Assembly: GCF_016862395.1 (NCBI RefSeq)
Contig: NZ_BOMW01000062.1
Location: 1 to 64,000 of the forward strand
Direction: 5' to 3'
Source of the DNA: Actinoplanes siamensis
GTDB taxonomy: Bacteria; Actinomycetota; Actinomycetes; Mycobacteriales; Micromonosporaceae
Length of the DNA stretch: 64,000 bases
Positions 56,568 to 64,000 of this stretch are shown piece by piece (the first letter of the stretch is position 1; each line of letters opens with the position of its first letter). The notes below the pieces were generated by a model. That model worked only from the letters and a program-made list of their open reading frames with translations, did no database searches and was not told the DNA's origin. The position numbers were made by a program, and so were the translations under genes.

Positions 56568-58427
56568 TTAGAACAGGGCGTTGTAGTAATCCCAGTTGTA
56601 GCCGAGCAGCTTGCCCTTGCCGCTGAGCCAGGCGCCCTTGCCGTTCGTCGCGTAGAGGAACAGGGTGCCGTCGGCCTTGACGCCGACCAGGTCGACCAGG
56701 TTGTCGCCGTTGAAGTCGCCCGGGGACATGAAGGTCGGCAGGCCGTTCCAGCCGGTGCCGAGCTTCTGGCCCTTCGGGTTCACCCAGCCGCCGGCGCCGT
56801 TGCTGTTGTACAGCCACAGCTCACCCTTGGCGTTCCGGCCGATCAGCGACTGGTGGCCGTCACCCAGCCACGAGCCCGGGGTCAGCACGGTGTTGAACGA
56901 GTTCCAGCCGGAGCCGATCACGGTGCCCTTCGGGTTGCTCCAGCCACCGGCGCCGTTGCTGTTGTAGATCACCAGCGTGCCGTTGGAGGTGCGACCCATC
57001 AGGTTGGGACGGCCGTCGCCGTTCCAGTTGTTGGTCACCATGATGTCGGTGTAGGTGTTCCAACCCGAACCGACCTGCGTCGGGGTGGTGGACACGAAGC
57101 CGCCCGCACCGTCGCCCTTGTACTGCCACAGGCGACCGCCGGAGTCCCGGCCGAAGATCGCCGGGTTGCCGTCACCGTTCCAGTTGTTGACGCGGAACAG
57201 CTTGGTGTAAGCGTTCCAGTTGATGCCCTCGCCGAGGTGCCAGAAGCCGTTGAACCCGGCGTCGTAGGACTGGCTCGGCGTGCCGACGATGGTGCCGGCG
57301 CCGCTGCCGATCTGCAGCGAACCGTCGTACGGGTCGCGGATGATCAGGTCGGAGTGACCGTCACCGGTCCAGTCGAGGTTGTTCGGCGCGATGTTGTCGA
57401 CCTGCGCCTTGATGGCGTCGGTGTAGTTGTCGAGGTCCGCGTACACCCCGAACTTGGTGCCGCAGGGGTCGTCGCCCCAGCTGGTCACACCGATCTGGAC
57501 CCGGGCGGCCGGCGTGCCGGTGAAGATCGGGCCGCCGGAGTCGCCGTGGCAGGTGTCCTGCGCCGGCTCGGTAGCGGTCTTCAGGTCGCCGGCGCACAGC
57601 ATCGACGTGGCGTCGTAAATGTTGCCGTAGACCGAGTACTGCGAGGCGCACTCGCTGTCGGCGTGGACCTTGATGTCCGCGGCGCGCAGCGTGCCGGCGT
57701 CGCTGGCGGGGTCCTCGGTGATGCCGTAGCCGACGATGGTGGCGTCGGTGCCGGCCTGCTCCTGCGCCCCCTGGGCGACCAGCGTGGTCGGGGTGTACTG
57801 CGAAGGCAGCGCCGTCTTCAGGTCCAGCACGCTGACGTCGTTCTTCGGCGGCACGCCGGAGTTGTCGAGCTGCTGCTGGTAGTTGTAGCCGGGGTGCAGC
57901 CACGTGTTGGAGACCTCGGCCACGGTACCGACGCCGTCGTTGTCCAGGCTGTTACGCCCGGCGATGACCTCGATGTAGCCGTACGGCAGGTCGACGGTGC
58001 AGTGGCCGGCGGTGAGCACCCGGGTCGGGCTGAGGACGGTGCCGGTGCAGGTGCCGATCCACCAGCCGGGGTCGCCGTTCTCGTCGTCGGCGATGTAGTA
58101 CGACCGGACGCCGACCACGCTCGGGAAGTCGGCAGCGCTGACGGTGGTGCCGCCCACGATGCGGGTCTTCGAGGAGGGCGACTCGAAGAGGCGCGACTTG
58201 GTCCCCGGGGTCTCCGGGCCCGAGGAGGCCTTCTTGGCCCCGGCCGGGATCTTGTCGTAGGGCAGGGCGAAATCGCCCGCGTTGGCCGGAATGGGCGGCA
58301 GCGCCGCACCCCCGCCGGACTTGCCAGAGGCCGAGGCCGGGAGCTGCGACAGCGCGACCGACGCGGCGGCGACCGTCACCCCCGTCAGCACACTGGCGAT
58401 TCGGCGAAACTTGGGCTTCTGAAGCAC
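56568..58427 (-). CDS. Secreted trypsin-like serine protease with C-terminal repeat domain
   Basis: 619 residues. Signal peptide, propeptide ending at R89 before IVGG (90-93), then an S1 trypsin fold with His142 (LTAGHC), Asp197 (NDVSVLDL) and Ser297 (CHGDSGGPIF). From ~340 on there are six ~50-residue repeats (DWTGDGHSDLIIRDPYDGSL, WNGDGNPAIFGRDSGGRLWQ, NWNGDGRPNLMGRTSNGTLV) of FG-GAP/VCBS or tachylectin-like propeller type, likely for surface or glycan binding. GTG 58427 has AGGAGA 7 bases upstream. The IS30 element sits 12 bp beyond its stop, which may have displaced its terminator. Confidence 0.9.
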   Translation of the reverse strand: MLQKPKFRRIASVLTGVTVAAASVALSQLPASASGKSGGGAALPPIPANAGDFALPYDKIPAGAKKASSGPETPGTKSRLFESPSSKTRIVGGTTVSAADFPSVVGVRSYYIADDENGDPGWWIGTCTGTVLSPTRVLTAGHCTVDLPYGYIEVIAGRNSLDNDGVGTVAEVSNTWLHPGYNYQQQLDNSGVPPKNDVSVLDLKTALPSQYTPTTLVAQGAQEQAGTDATIVGYGITEDPASDAGTLRAADIKVHADSECASQYSVYGNIYDATSMLCAGDLKTATEPAQDTCHGDSGGPIFTGTPAARVQIGVTSWGDDPCGTKFGVYADLDNYTDAIKAQVDNIAPNNLDWTGDGHSDLIIRDPYDGSLQIGSGAGTIVGTPSQSYDAGFNGFWHLGEGINWNAYTKLFRVNNWNGDGNPAIFGRDSGGRLWQYKGDGAGGFVSTTPTQVGSGWNTYTDIMVTNNWNGDGRPNLMGRTSNGTLVIYNSNGAGGWSNPKGTVIGSGWNSFNTVLTPGSWLGDGHQSLIGRNAKGELWLYNSNGAGGWVNPKGQKLGTGWNGLPTFMSPGDFNGDNLVDLVGVKADGTLFLYATNGKGAWLSGKGKLLGYNWDYYNALF

Positions 58428-58920
58428 CCGGAGTCTCCTGTCGAGTTTTTTTCCCCGATTTGCACGCGATCCGATGGATCTCGTGACCCGGCACGCATGA
58501 GAGGTGGACAGAACGTGATCGCGGCTTGTCGGAAGGCTGCCGCTCAAGACCCGTGGGAATCCGTGATCTTCCACGCCTGTATCAGGCCGGGCGCGTCACG
58601 CTAACAGCACGGATATTGCCCGGGGAAGCCCCTTCCACAGGAAAGTTGCAGGTTCGATACTTGCAAATAGGACGGTCCGACTTTCGGTGGCCGACCAGGT
58701 GGTCACCGTCCCTCCGATCCGGGCGAAATCCTCATGAACCCGGCCACTCGTCGCCGACTCCTGACCGAAGAGCCGGCGGGTGTACGCCCTCCGGGAGCTC
58801 CCGATCCCCTCACCGGGAGCCCGGTGGCCCGAGCGTCCCGGCTGTCCGGTGGGCCCGTCGTGGTCACCCGCCGGGCGCCGACGGAGCTCTCTCCGCGGTA
58901 TCGGTGAATATCATCCTCGG
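58428..58920. other. 493-bp gene-free divergent interval
   Basis: Between the minus-strand protease and the plus-strand propeller gene. TTGCAG (58646) and TAGGAC (58668) spaced 16 bp could be a plus-strand promoter, but 250 bp from the start codon. A run of seven T lies at about 58446. No gene seen. Confidence 0.4.
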
Positions 58921-60777
58921 ATGATCAAACGAGCTGCCGGCGCCGCCCTCGCGGCGCTGCTCTGCGGGCTGTCGCCGGCCGTGGTCGCGCCGACCGCCGC
59001 GTCAGCGGCCACTGCGGACTTCCCGATCCTGGCCGGCGACCAGAACACCAACAAGATCTACCGGCTGAACCCCTCGACGTGGACGTGGGACAGCTGGACA
59101 TGGGCGCCGACAGCCGGCCGCGGCTACTCGGACGCCGAGATCGCCGGATTCAACGGCGGCAACGACTTCCGGGTCCGGAACACGCCTGCCGGCCAGCGGC
59201 TCGTCGTCGTCGACGGGCAGGGACTGGCCACCGTGGCGACCTATCCGGACGGTGACCGGGTGTGGGCGAACAAGGCGCCCGGCGCGGACAACCGGCACTC
59301 GGTCGAGCTGCTGCCGGACGGCAACGTCGCGGTCGCCGCCAGCACCGGCGGGTACGTGCGGGTCTACTCGACCTCGTCCGGCGCGACCGCCTCCTACGCC
59401 CTGGAGCAGGCGCACGCCGCGCTCTGGGACCCGCAGATCCAGCGGCTCTGGGTGGCCGGATCGCCCGGCTACGGGACCACCGGCGAGTACCAGTTGCTCA
59501 CGGCGCTGGAGGTGACCGGCCCGGCATCGGCGCCGGGGCTGCGCGAGGACACGTCGCGGGCGCTGAAGATCCCGGGCAACGACGCGCTGCACGACGTGTC
59601 GGCCGACATCACCGACCCGGGCCGGCTGTGGATCACCACTAACCAGCGGGTGTTCACGTACGACAAGGCCACCCGGCAGCTCACCACGATCAACCGCGGG
59701 GCGGTGAAATCGGTGGGCGTCCAGCCGTCCGGGCAGACCGTGGAGACCCGCGCCGACCGGTACAAGACGCCGCCGGGCGGCTGCACCACGGTCAACAACT
59801 GGTGCACCGACACGCTCGACTTCTACACCCCGAGCCGGACCGTGACCAGGTCCGGAGCGCAGTTCTACAAGGCCCGGGTGGCGAGCCCGCACTACAGCGC
59901 CGAGGACACCGCGCTGCGCGGCCGCGTCTTCGACCGGGCCGGTGACACGGTCACCCGGGTCGACAACAACCCGGCGATCGGCCGGATCGCCGCGGCCGCC
60001 GGCGCCGACGGGCGGCTGCACGTGCTGACCCTGATCCCGGGCAGCGGCATGTGGTCGCGGACCCGGGGCGCGGACGGTGACTGGGAGGACGCCGCCACCC
60101 AGATCGACGAGAGCGCGAAGATCACCGACGCCGCCGTCGCCGCCGGCCCGGACGGCACCCTGCACGCGTTCACGCTGATCCCGGGCGCGGGCGTCTGGTA
60201 CCGGAAACGGCCGGCCGGGCAGCCCTGGGACGCCGGTTCCACCAAGGTGGACAGCGGCACCGACCTGACCTCGATCACCGCGGTCGTCAACCCGGTGACG
60301 AAACGCCCGCACCTGCTGACCGCGGGTGCGAGCGGCGTCCAGGACCGGTCGGCGAGCGCGACAGGAGTCTGGAGCGGCACGGCCGTCCAGGTGGACACGA
60401 ACGCCAGCATCGCGGACGTGGCGGCCGCCGCCCTCCCGGACGGCAGCCTGCACCTGTTCACCGTCACCGCGTGGGGCGGCGTCTATCACCGTACGGGCAC
60501 CGACACCAGCTGGACCGGCTCGGCCTCGGCGGTCCCCGGCGGCGGCGAGTCCCCGGCCACCGGGCAGGTCCGGGCGCTGGCCGCGGCCGGCTGGCCGGCC
60601 GCCCAACTGGACCTGGTCACGGTCCGCTCCGGCCTCGGCCTGTGGGGGCAGACCCGGACCGGCGGCTCCTGGCCGGCGCCCGTCCCGCTCGACCCGGACC
60701 AGGGGGCGCTGCAGGCCTACGCCGCGCACCTCGCCGACGGCGCCCTGCACACCGGCCGGATCGCCGAGCTGTCCTGA
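58921..60777 (+). CDS. Secreted beta-propeller / tectonin-like repeat protein
   Basis: 618 residues. Signal peptide (AAGAALAALLCGLSPAVVAP) cut near ASAA. The first ~350 residues form a propeller (GDQNTNKIYRLNPSTWTWDS, LPDGNVAVAASTGGYVRVYS). The C-terminal part has four ~50-residue repeats (GRLHVLTLIPGSGMWSRTRG, GTLHAFTLIPGAGVWYRKRP, GSLHLFTVTAWGGVYHRTGT) of the PLL/tectonin kind, which often bind sugars. No catalytic motif seen. ATG 58921 with weak ribosome site. Confidence 0.75.
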   Translation: MIKRAAGAALAALLCGLSPAVVAPTAASAATADFPILAGDQNTNKIYRLNPSTWTWDSWTWAPTAGRGYSDAEIAGFNGGNDFRVRNTPAGQRLVVVDGQGLATVATYPDGDRVWANKAPGADNRHSVELLPDGNVAVAASTGGYVRVYSTSSGATASYALEQAHAALWDPQIQRLWVAGSPGYGTTGEYQLLTALEVTGPASAPGLREDTSRALKIPGNDALHDVSADITDPGRLWITTNQRVFTYDKATRQLTTINRGAVKSVGVQPSGQTVETRADRYKTPPGGCTTVNNWCTDTLDFYTPSRTVTRSGAQFYKARVASPHYSAEDTALRGRVFDRAGDTVTRVDNNPAIGRIAAAAGADGRLHVLTLIPGSGMWSRTRGADGDWEDAATQIDESAKITDAAVAAGPDGTLHAFTLIPGAGVWYRKRPAGQPWDAGSTKVDSGTDLTSITAVVNPVTKRPHLLTAGASGVQDRSASATGVWSGTAVQVDTNASIADVAAAALPDGSLHLFTVTAWGGVYHRTGTDTSWTGSASAVPGGGESPATGQVRALAAAGWPAAQLDLVTVRSGLGLWGQTRTGGSWPAPVPLDPDQGALQAYAAHLADGALHTGRIAELS

Positions 60778-60854
60778 CCACTTCTCCGGCCCGGCCCCGC
60801 CCGAGCCGCCGGAGCCCTGGCCGGGGCGGATCCTCCACTCCGGCCAGGGATCCA

Positions 60855-60900
60855 TTGACATGCGCAACTCCGCTGAGGATCATCTCAGAGAGCGCTCTCT
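60855..60900 (+). promoter_or_regulatory. Promoter and operator of the GH64 gene
   Basis: TTGACA (60855-60860), 17 bases, then GATCAT (60878-60883) read as -35 and -10. The perfect palindrome AGAGAGCGCTCTCT (60887-60900) lies directly downstream and shares the AGCGCT core of LacI-family sites that repress glycoside hydrolases in actinomycetes. The start codon is 24 bp further on. Confidence 0.6.
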
Positions 60901-60923
60901 CGCTCCATCCCCCAGGAGTCCCC

Positions 60924-62924
60924 ATGTCCACCAGAACCAAATTGCTGGGCGCACTCGCTGCGCTCGTCGCGGCGATACCGATCGGCGCGGCGGTCGCCGC
61001 GCCCGCCGCCCAGGCCGTCGGACCGAACCTGCTGCCGTTCACCGTCAACAACAGCACCGGGCGCGGCGACGCGGTCTACCTCTACGTCATCGGCGTCAAC
61101 CTGAACACCGGCAGGCTCGGCTACGTCACCGCCGGCGGCGCCTTCAACGCCTGGCCGGCCGGCTCACTGCCGCCGTCGCCCGCCCCGGACGTCGCCATCG
61201 GCGGACCGGGCAACGGCGGCAGCACCATCGTGCAGTTGCCGCGCAACTTCTCCGGCCGGCTGTACATGTCGCTCGGCCAGAAGCTCAAGTTCTTCCTCAC
61301 CCCGGACGGCCTGGTCCAGCCGGCGCCGTGGGCCTCCGGCGACCCGAACCACGACATCCTGTTCGACTGGAGCGAGTTCACCTACAACGACTCCGGGCTG
61401 TGGCTGAACAGCTCGCAGGTGGACATGTTCGCCCTCCCGCACGTGGTCACCGTCTCCGGCAGCGACGGCACCAGGAGCACCGGAGCGGTGGTCGCCAACG
61501 GCCGGCAGAACGTGATCGACCAGATCAAGGCGCAGTCCGGCTGGGCCGGCACCGTGGTCACCCGCTCGGACGGGACCGTCCTGCGGGTGCTCTCGCCGGG
61601 CAAGGCGGCCGACGTGGGCCTGCTCAGCAGCACCTACCTCGACTCGTACATCAACTCGGCGTGGAACGCCTACACCGGCAGGACGCTCACCGTCGTGCCG
61701 TTCGGCGACCAGCCCAACACCAAGTACTTCGGCCGTACGTCCGGCAGCACCATGGTGTTCACGAACAGCTCCGGCGCGCAGGTCGCCTCCTTCAACAAGC
61801 CGTCGAGCGCCAACGTCTGGGGCTGCGACGGGAACCTCGCCGCCCCGAACGACCTGGTCGTCGGCCCGATCGCGCGCACCCTGTGCGCGGCGCTGAACCG
61901 GGGCACCCTCGGCACCATCGACACCCAGCCCGGCGGCTCCGCGGCCGACTTCTACAAGAGCAACCCCACCAACCAGTACGCGCGGATCATCCACGCGAAC
62001 ATGGCCGACGGGAAGGCGTACGCGTTCGCCTTCGACGACGTGCAGAACCAGGAATCCCTGGTCTACTCGAACAACCCCACCTCGGCCGGGATCACCCTCT
62101 CCCCGTTCACCGGCGGAGGGGGCGGCACCGGTGGTGGCGGCGGCGGTGGTTCGACCACCGGGTACGCGGTGACCGCGCCCGGCGGCAAGTGTGTGGACGT
62201 CTCCGGCGACAACACCGGGGCGGCCGGCACGGCCGTGCAGCTGTGGGACTGCCAGGCCGGCGCCAAGGACCAGCACTGGACCCTGAGGAACGGCACCCTG
62301 CAGACCCTCGGCCGCTGCCTCGACATCGCCGGCAACAGCACCGCCTCCGGCGCCAAGCTCCAGCTCTGGGACTGCAACGGCGCCGGCGGACAGCAGTGGG
62401 TCACCCAGGCCGACGGCTCGATCCGCAACCCGCAGTCCGGCAAGTGCGTGGACTCGCCGTCCGGCGCCACCGCCAACGGCACCCAGCTGCAGATCTGGGA
62501 CTGCAACGGCTCCGGCGCGCAGAAGTTCGCGTACAACAACGGGGCCACCAATCTCGCCGCGCCCGGCGGCAAGTGCGTCGACGTGGCCGGTGACGACATC
62601 GGCGGCGACGGCGCCGCGGTCCAGCTGTGGGACTGCCAGCTCACCGCCCGTGACCAGCACTGGGCCTGGACCGGCCAGGCGCTGACCACGCTGGGCCTGT
62701 GCCTGGACATCGCCGGCGGCGGGACCGCCAACGGGAGCCAGCTCCAGCTGCACAACTGCACCGGGAACGCGGCGCAGACCTGGGTGGTCAACAGCAACGG
62801 CAGCATCAGCAACCCGCAGTCCGGGCGCTGCCTCGACGCGCCGTCGGGCAACACCGCCAACGGCACGCGGCTGCAGATCTGGGACTGCAACGGTTCCGCG
62901 GCTCAGAAGTTCGCCAAGGCCTGA
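60924..62924 (+). CDS. GH64 endo-1,3-beta-glucanase with two ricin-type lectin domains
   Basis: 666 residues. Signal peptide, then a GH64 catalytic domain (~35-395): LPFTVNNSTGRGDAVYLYV, ILFDWSEFTYNDSGLWLNSS with the acidic catalytic region, VGPIARTLCAALNRGTL. A Gly/Thr linker (GGGGGTGGGGGGG) leads to two tandem ricin B-type beta-trefoils, each opening with APGGKCVDV and carrying QxW motifs (QLWDCQ, QQWV, QIWDCNG). Secreted; cuts fungal-type beta-1,3-glucan, the lectins bind the substrate. ATG 60924 has AGGAG 5 bases upstream. The operator at 60887 suggests carbon-source control. Confidence 0.93.
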   Translation: MSTRTKLLGALAALVAAIPIGAAVAAPAAQAVGPNLLPFTVNNSTGRGDAVYLYVIGVNLNTGRLGYVTAGGAFNAWPAGSLPPSPAPDVAIGGPGNGGSTIVQLPRNFSGRLYMSLGQKLKFFLTPDGLVQPAPWASGDPNHDILFDWSEFTYNDSGLWLNSSQVDMFALPHVVTVSGSDGTRSTGAVVANGRQNVIDQIKAQSGWAGTVVTRSDGTVLRVLSPGKAADVGLLSSTYLDSYINSAWNAYTGRTLTVVPFGDQPNTKYFGRTSGSTMVFTNSSGAQVASFNKPSSANVWGCDGNLAAPNDLVVGPIARTLCAALNRGTLGTIDTQPGGSAADFYKSNPTNQYARIIHANMADGKAYAFAFDDVQNQESLVYSNNPTSAGITLSPFTGGGGGTGGGGGGGSTTGYAVTAPGGKCVDVSGDNTGAAGTAVQLWDCQAGAKDQHWTLRNGTLQTLGRCLDIAGNSTASGAKLQLWDCNGAGGQQWVTQADGSIRNPQSGKCVDSPSGATANGTQLQIWDCNGSGAQKFAYNNGATNLAAPGGKCVDVAGDDIGGDGAAVQLWDCQLTARDQHWAWTGQALTTLGLCLDIAGGGTANGSQLQLHNCTGNAAQTWVVNSNGSISNPQSGRCLDAPSGNTANGTRLQIWDCNGSAAQKFAKA

Positions 62925-62929
62925 CCGTT

Positions 62930-62971
62930 CGAGGGTCCGGCCGCCCGGCACGCCGGGCGGCCGGACCCTCG
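62930..62971. terminator. 19-bp perfect hairpin between convergent genes
   Basis: Bases 62930-62948 pair perfectly with 62953-62971 around a CACG loop, just after the GH64 stop codon. No T-tract, but the stem is very stable and can end transcription from both sides. Confidence 0.8.
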
Positions 62972-63061
62972 CGTCCCAGCGGCACGCCCTGCGCGGACGG
63001 GGGCGGCGCCGGTTGAGTCTCCGGCGTCCTGTGGTCTAACCGATCGGTCGCCGCCGGATTA

Positions 63062-63628
63062 TCACTCTTTGTCCGCCTTGTGCCAGTCCCGTACGACGTC
63101 GCGCATCCGGTCGAAGATCGCCATCGGCGGGCCGGCCACCATCATCGTCTTGGCGCTCTCTCCGCAGCCCGCGTGCGGGCGGGTGGGCGAGAAGGCCTCG
63201 GCGGCCCGCACGGCGCCCGCCATGCGGCGCAGCTTCGCCGGGTCGACGTTGCGCCGCAACAGGGGAAACTCCTGCTGCTCCTCGCGCCTGGCGTGGGCGA
63301 TCACGGTCCGCTCGAACGCGGCGAACATCGCGTCGAAACCGGGCGCGTCGGTGCCGAGCGCGTACAGGTTTGTCAACTCCCGCTTGGCGTCGTTCTCCTC
63401 CCGCAGGCACGTGTCGACCACGGCGTCGCCGGCCTCGTACCGGGAAGCCGGGTGCACGATCAACTCTTCCGCGCTCTCGTGCACGGCGAGCAGGCGTACC
63501 AACTGGTGGAAGGCCTGTTTCCGGGCGTTGCCGGCAGTGCCGCGGACTTCGGCGAACAGCGCCTCGATCTCCCGGTGCTGGACCAGGAGCAGGTCGATCA
63601 CGTCCTGTTCCTGCTGTGTCGTAGTCAT
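63062..63628 (-). CDS. Hemerythrin HHE-domain protein
   Basis: 188 residues. An HHE four-helix bundle with the His/Glu iron-ligand series in VQHREIEALF, VHESAEELIVHP and IAHARREEQQEFPLL. Such proteins bind a di-iron centre and sense or carry O2, NO or iron. The tail is Pro-rich and then helical (MAIFDRMRDVVRDWHK). ATG 63628 has GGAGG 5 bases upstream. Confidence 0.85.
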   Translation of the reverse strand: MTTTQQEQDVIDLLLVQHREIEALFAEVRGTAGNARKQAFHQLVRLLAVHESAEELIVHPASRYEAGDAVVDTCLREENDAKRELTNLYALGTDAPGFDAMFAAFERTVIAHARREEQQEFPLLRRNVDPAKLRRMAGAVRAAEAFSPTRPHAGCGESAKTMMVAGPPMAIFDRMRDVVRDWHKADKE

Positions 63629-63702
63629 GACGACCTCCACGCTCTTAATGACAAGATCGTGGGTCGGATACCCGGGCAAATACTCGCATAACCTGGCGAA
63701 AA

Positions 63703-63741
63703 GGCGCGCCGCTCACCACGGTTCGTGATGAGCGACGCGCC
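63703..63741 (-). terminator. Terminator of the SpoIID-like gene
   Basis: Bases 63703-63715 pair with 63729-63741 with one mismatch. On the minus strand the stem is followed directly by TTTT. It lies 12 bp beyond the gene's stop codon. Confidence 0.7.
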
Positions 63742-63752
63742 GGCGCGTGACG

Positions 63753-64000
63753 TCAGGAAAGGGCCACGTCGTCGTAGTAGTGGCGGAGGATCGTCTGGTA
63801 CGTGCTGCCCGCGTTGGCCAGGTCGCGGGAGCCGTACTGCGACATCCAGTCCCCGGCCACCCAGGCGCCGCACGCCGTCGTGGTCGAGCAGTAGTGCGCC
63901 TGCAGGATGTTGCCGTTCCGGGTCATCCGGGTCGACCAGGTGCTGTCCACCGCCGAGGACGTCGACGTCTGCGCCGTCGACGGCCGGTAGACCTGGTCGG
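63753..64000 (-). CDS. SpoIID/LytB-domain protein, 3' end only
   Basis: The last ~82 codons of a gene that continues past the right edge; the frame is open to position 64000. The C-terminal WMSQYGSRDLANAGSTYQTI and LRHYY pattern is the end of a SpoIID/LytB domain, in which SQYG, the following AN-G and ILRHYY are conserved. These proteins bind or degrade peptidoglycan and in actinomycetes are usually secreted. The true start is outside the window. Confidence 0.75.
   Translation of the reverse strand, partial: DQVYRPSTAQTSTSSAVDSTWSTRMTRNGNILQAHYCSTTTACGAWVAGDWMSQYGSRDLANAGSTYQTILRHYYDDVALS

Noticed and set aside
58526..58924. 132-codon plus-strand open frame in the divergent protease/propeller interval
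   Set aside because: Arg/Ser/Pro-rich with no domain or ribosome site; more likely promoter DNA.

Overview
The window is high-GC DNA with GTG/TTG starts, many GTGA/ATGA-overlapping operons, two XRE-DUF5753/DUF397 pairs, DUF574-type methyltransferase, DUF3040 and small actinomycete-only proteins. This fits a filamentous actinomycete, most likely Micromonosporaceae (Actinoplanes-like); that placement is inference from gene content. No rRNA, tRNA or CRISPR array was recognised.

Region by region. 1-6.6 kb: a TPR-GGDEF diguanylate cyclase, a DUF574 methyltransferase, small unknown genes, and a DUF397/XRE regulatory pair whose two promoters carry inverted copies of one ~50-bp element. 6.7-11.4 kb: a fused LLM-oxidoreductase/FAD-oxidoreductase, DUF3040, purC and a secreted PQQ-type propeller. 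11.5-18 kb: a chitin-type LPMO translationally coupled to a DUF305 lipoprotein, an OmpR-type two-component system, a membrane-anchored unknown and a secreted M4 protease. 17.8-22.5 kb: ArsR-type regulator, roadblock-like protein, GNAT, baeRF2-type protein, a dehydrogenase and an aldo/keto reductase. 22.6-26.6 kb: a tight five-gene operon of ECF sigma factor, zinc-finger membrane anti-sigma factor, ABC ATPase and two membrane proteins. 26.7-29.8 kb: a three-gene sugar-type catabolic operon (Gfo/Idh/MocA, DUF993, TIM-barrel isomerase) behind a LacI-family-like palindrome. 30.3-34.3 kb: an assimilatory nitrate reductase fused to a flavodoxin/FAD/NADPH reductase. 34.5-37.9 kb: small proteins, a second XRE/DUF397 pair and a thymidine kinase.

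The most unusual part is 38.1-54.4 kb. Nine genes run head to tail with gaps of at most about 20 bp: GrpE-like, Hsp70, Fn3-repeat SaeA-like protein, zinc-ribbon GTPase, GTPase-associated protein (GAP1-like), membrane GTPase, a 49-residue membrane microprotein, a CHAT protease with intact His/Cys, and a second protein that looks like a CHAT fold without its catalytic residues. A caspase-like protease with intact His/Cys ends convergently against the operon with a 7-bp overlap, and a small two-helix membrane protein is divergent from it behind AT-rich DNA. I read this as an NTPase-gated, chaperone-assisted conflict or programmed-death system; that role is inference.

55-64 kb: an apparently intact IS30-family insertion, then secreted enzymes and binding proteins (trypsin-like protease with repeat domain, propeller protein, GH64 beta-1,3-glucanase with two ricin-type lectin domains behind an operator-like palindrome), a hemerythrin-like protein, and the 3' end of a SpoIID-type gene running off the right edge.
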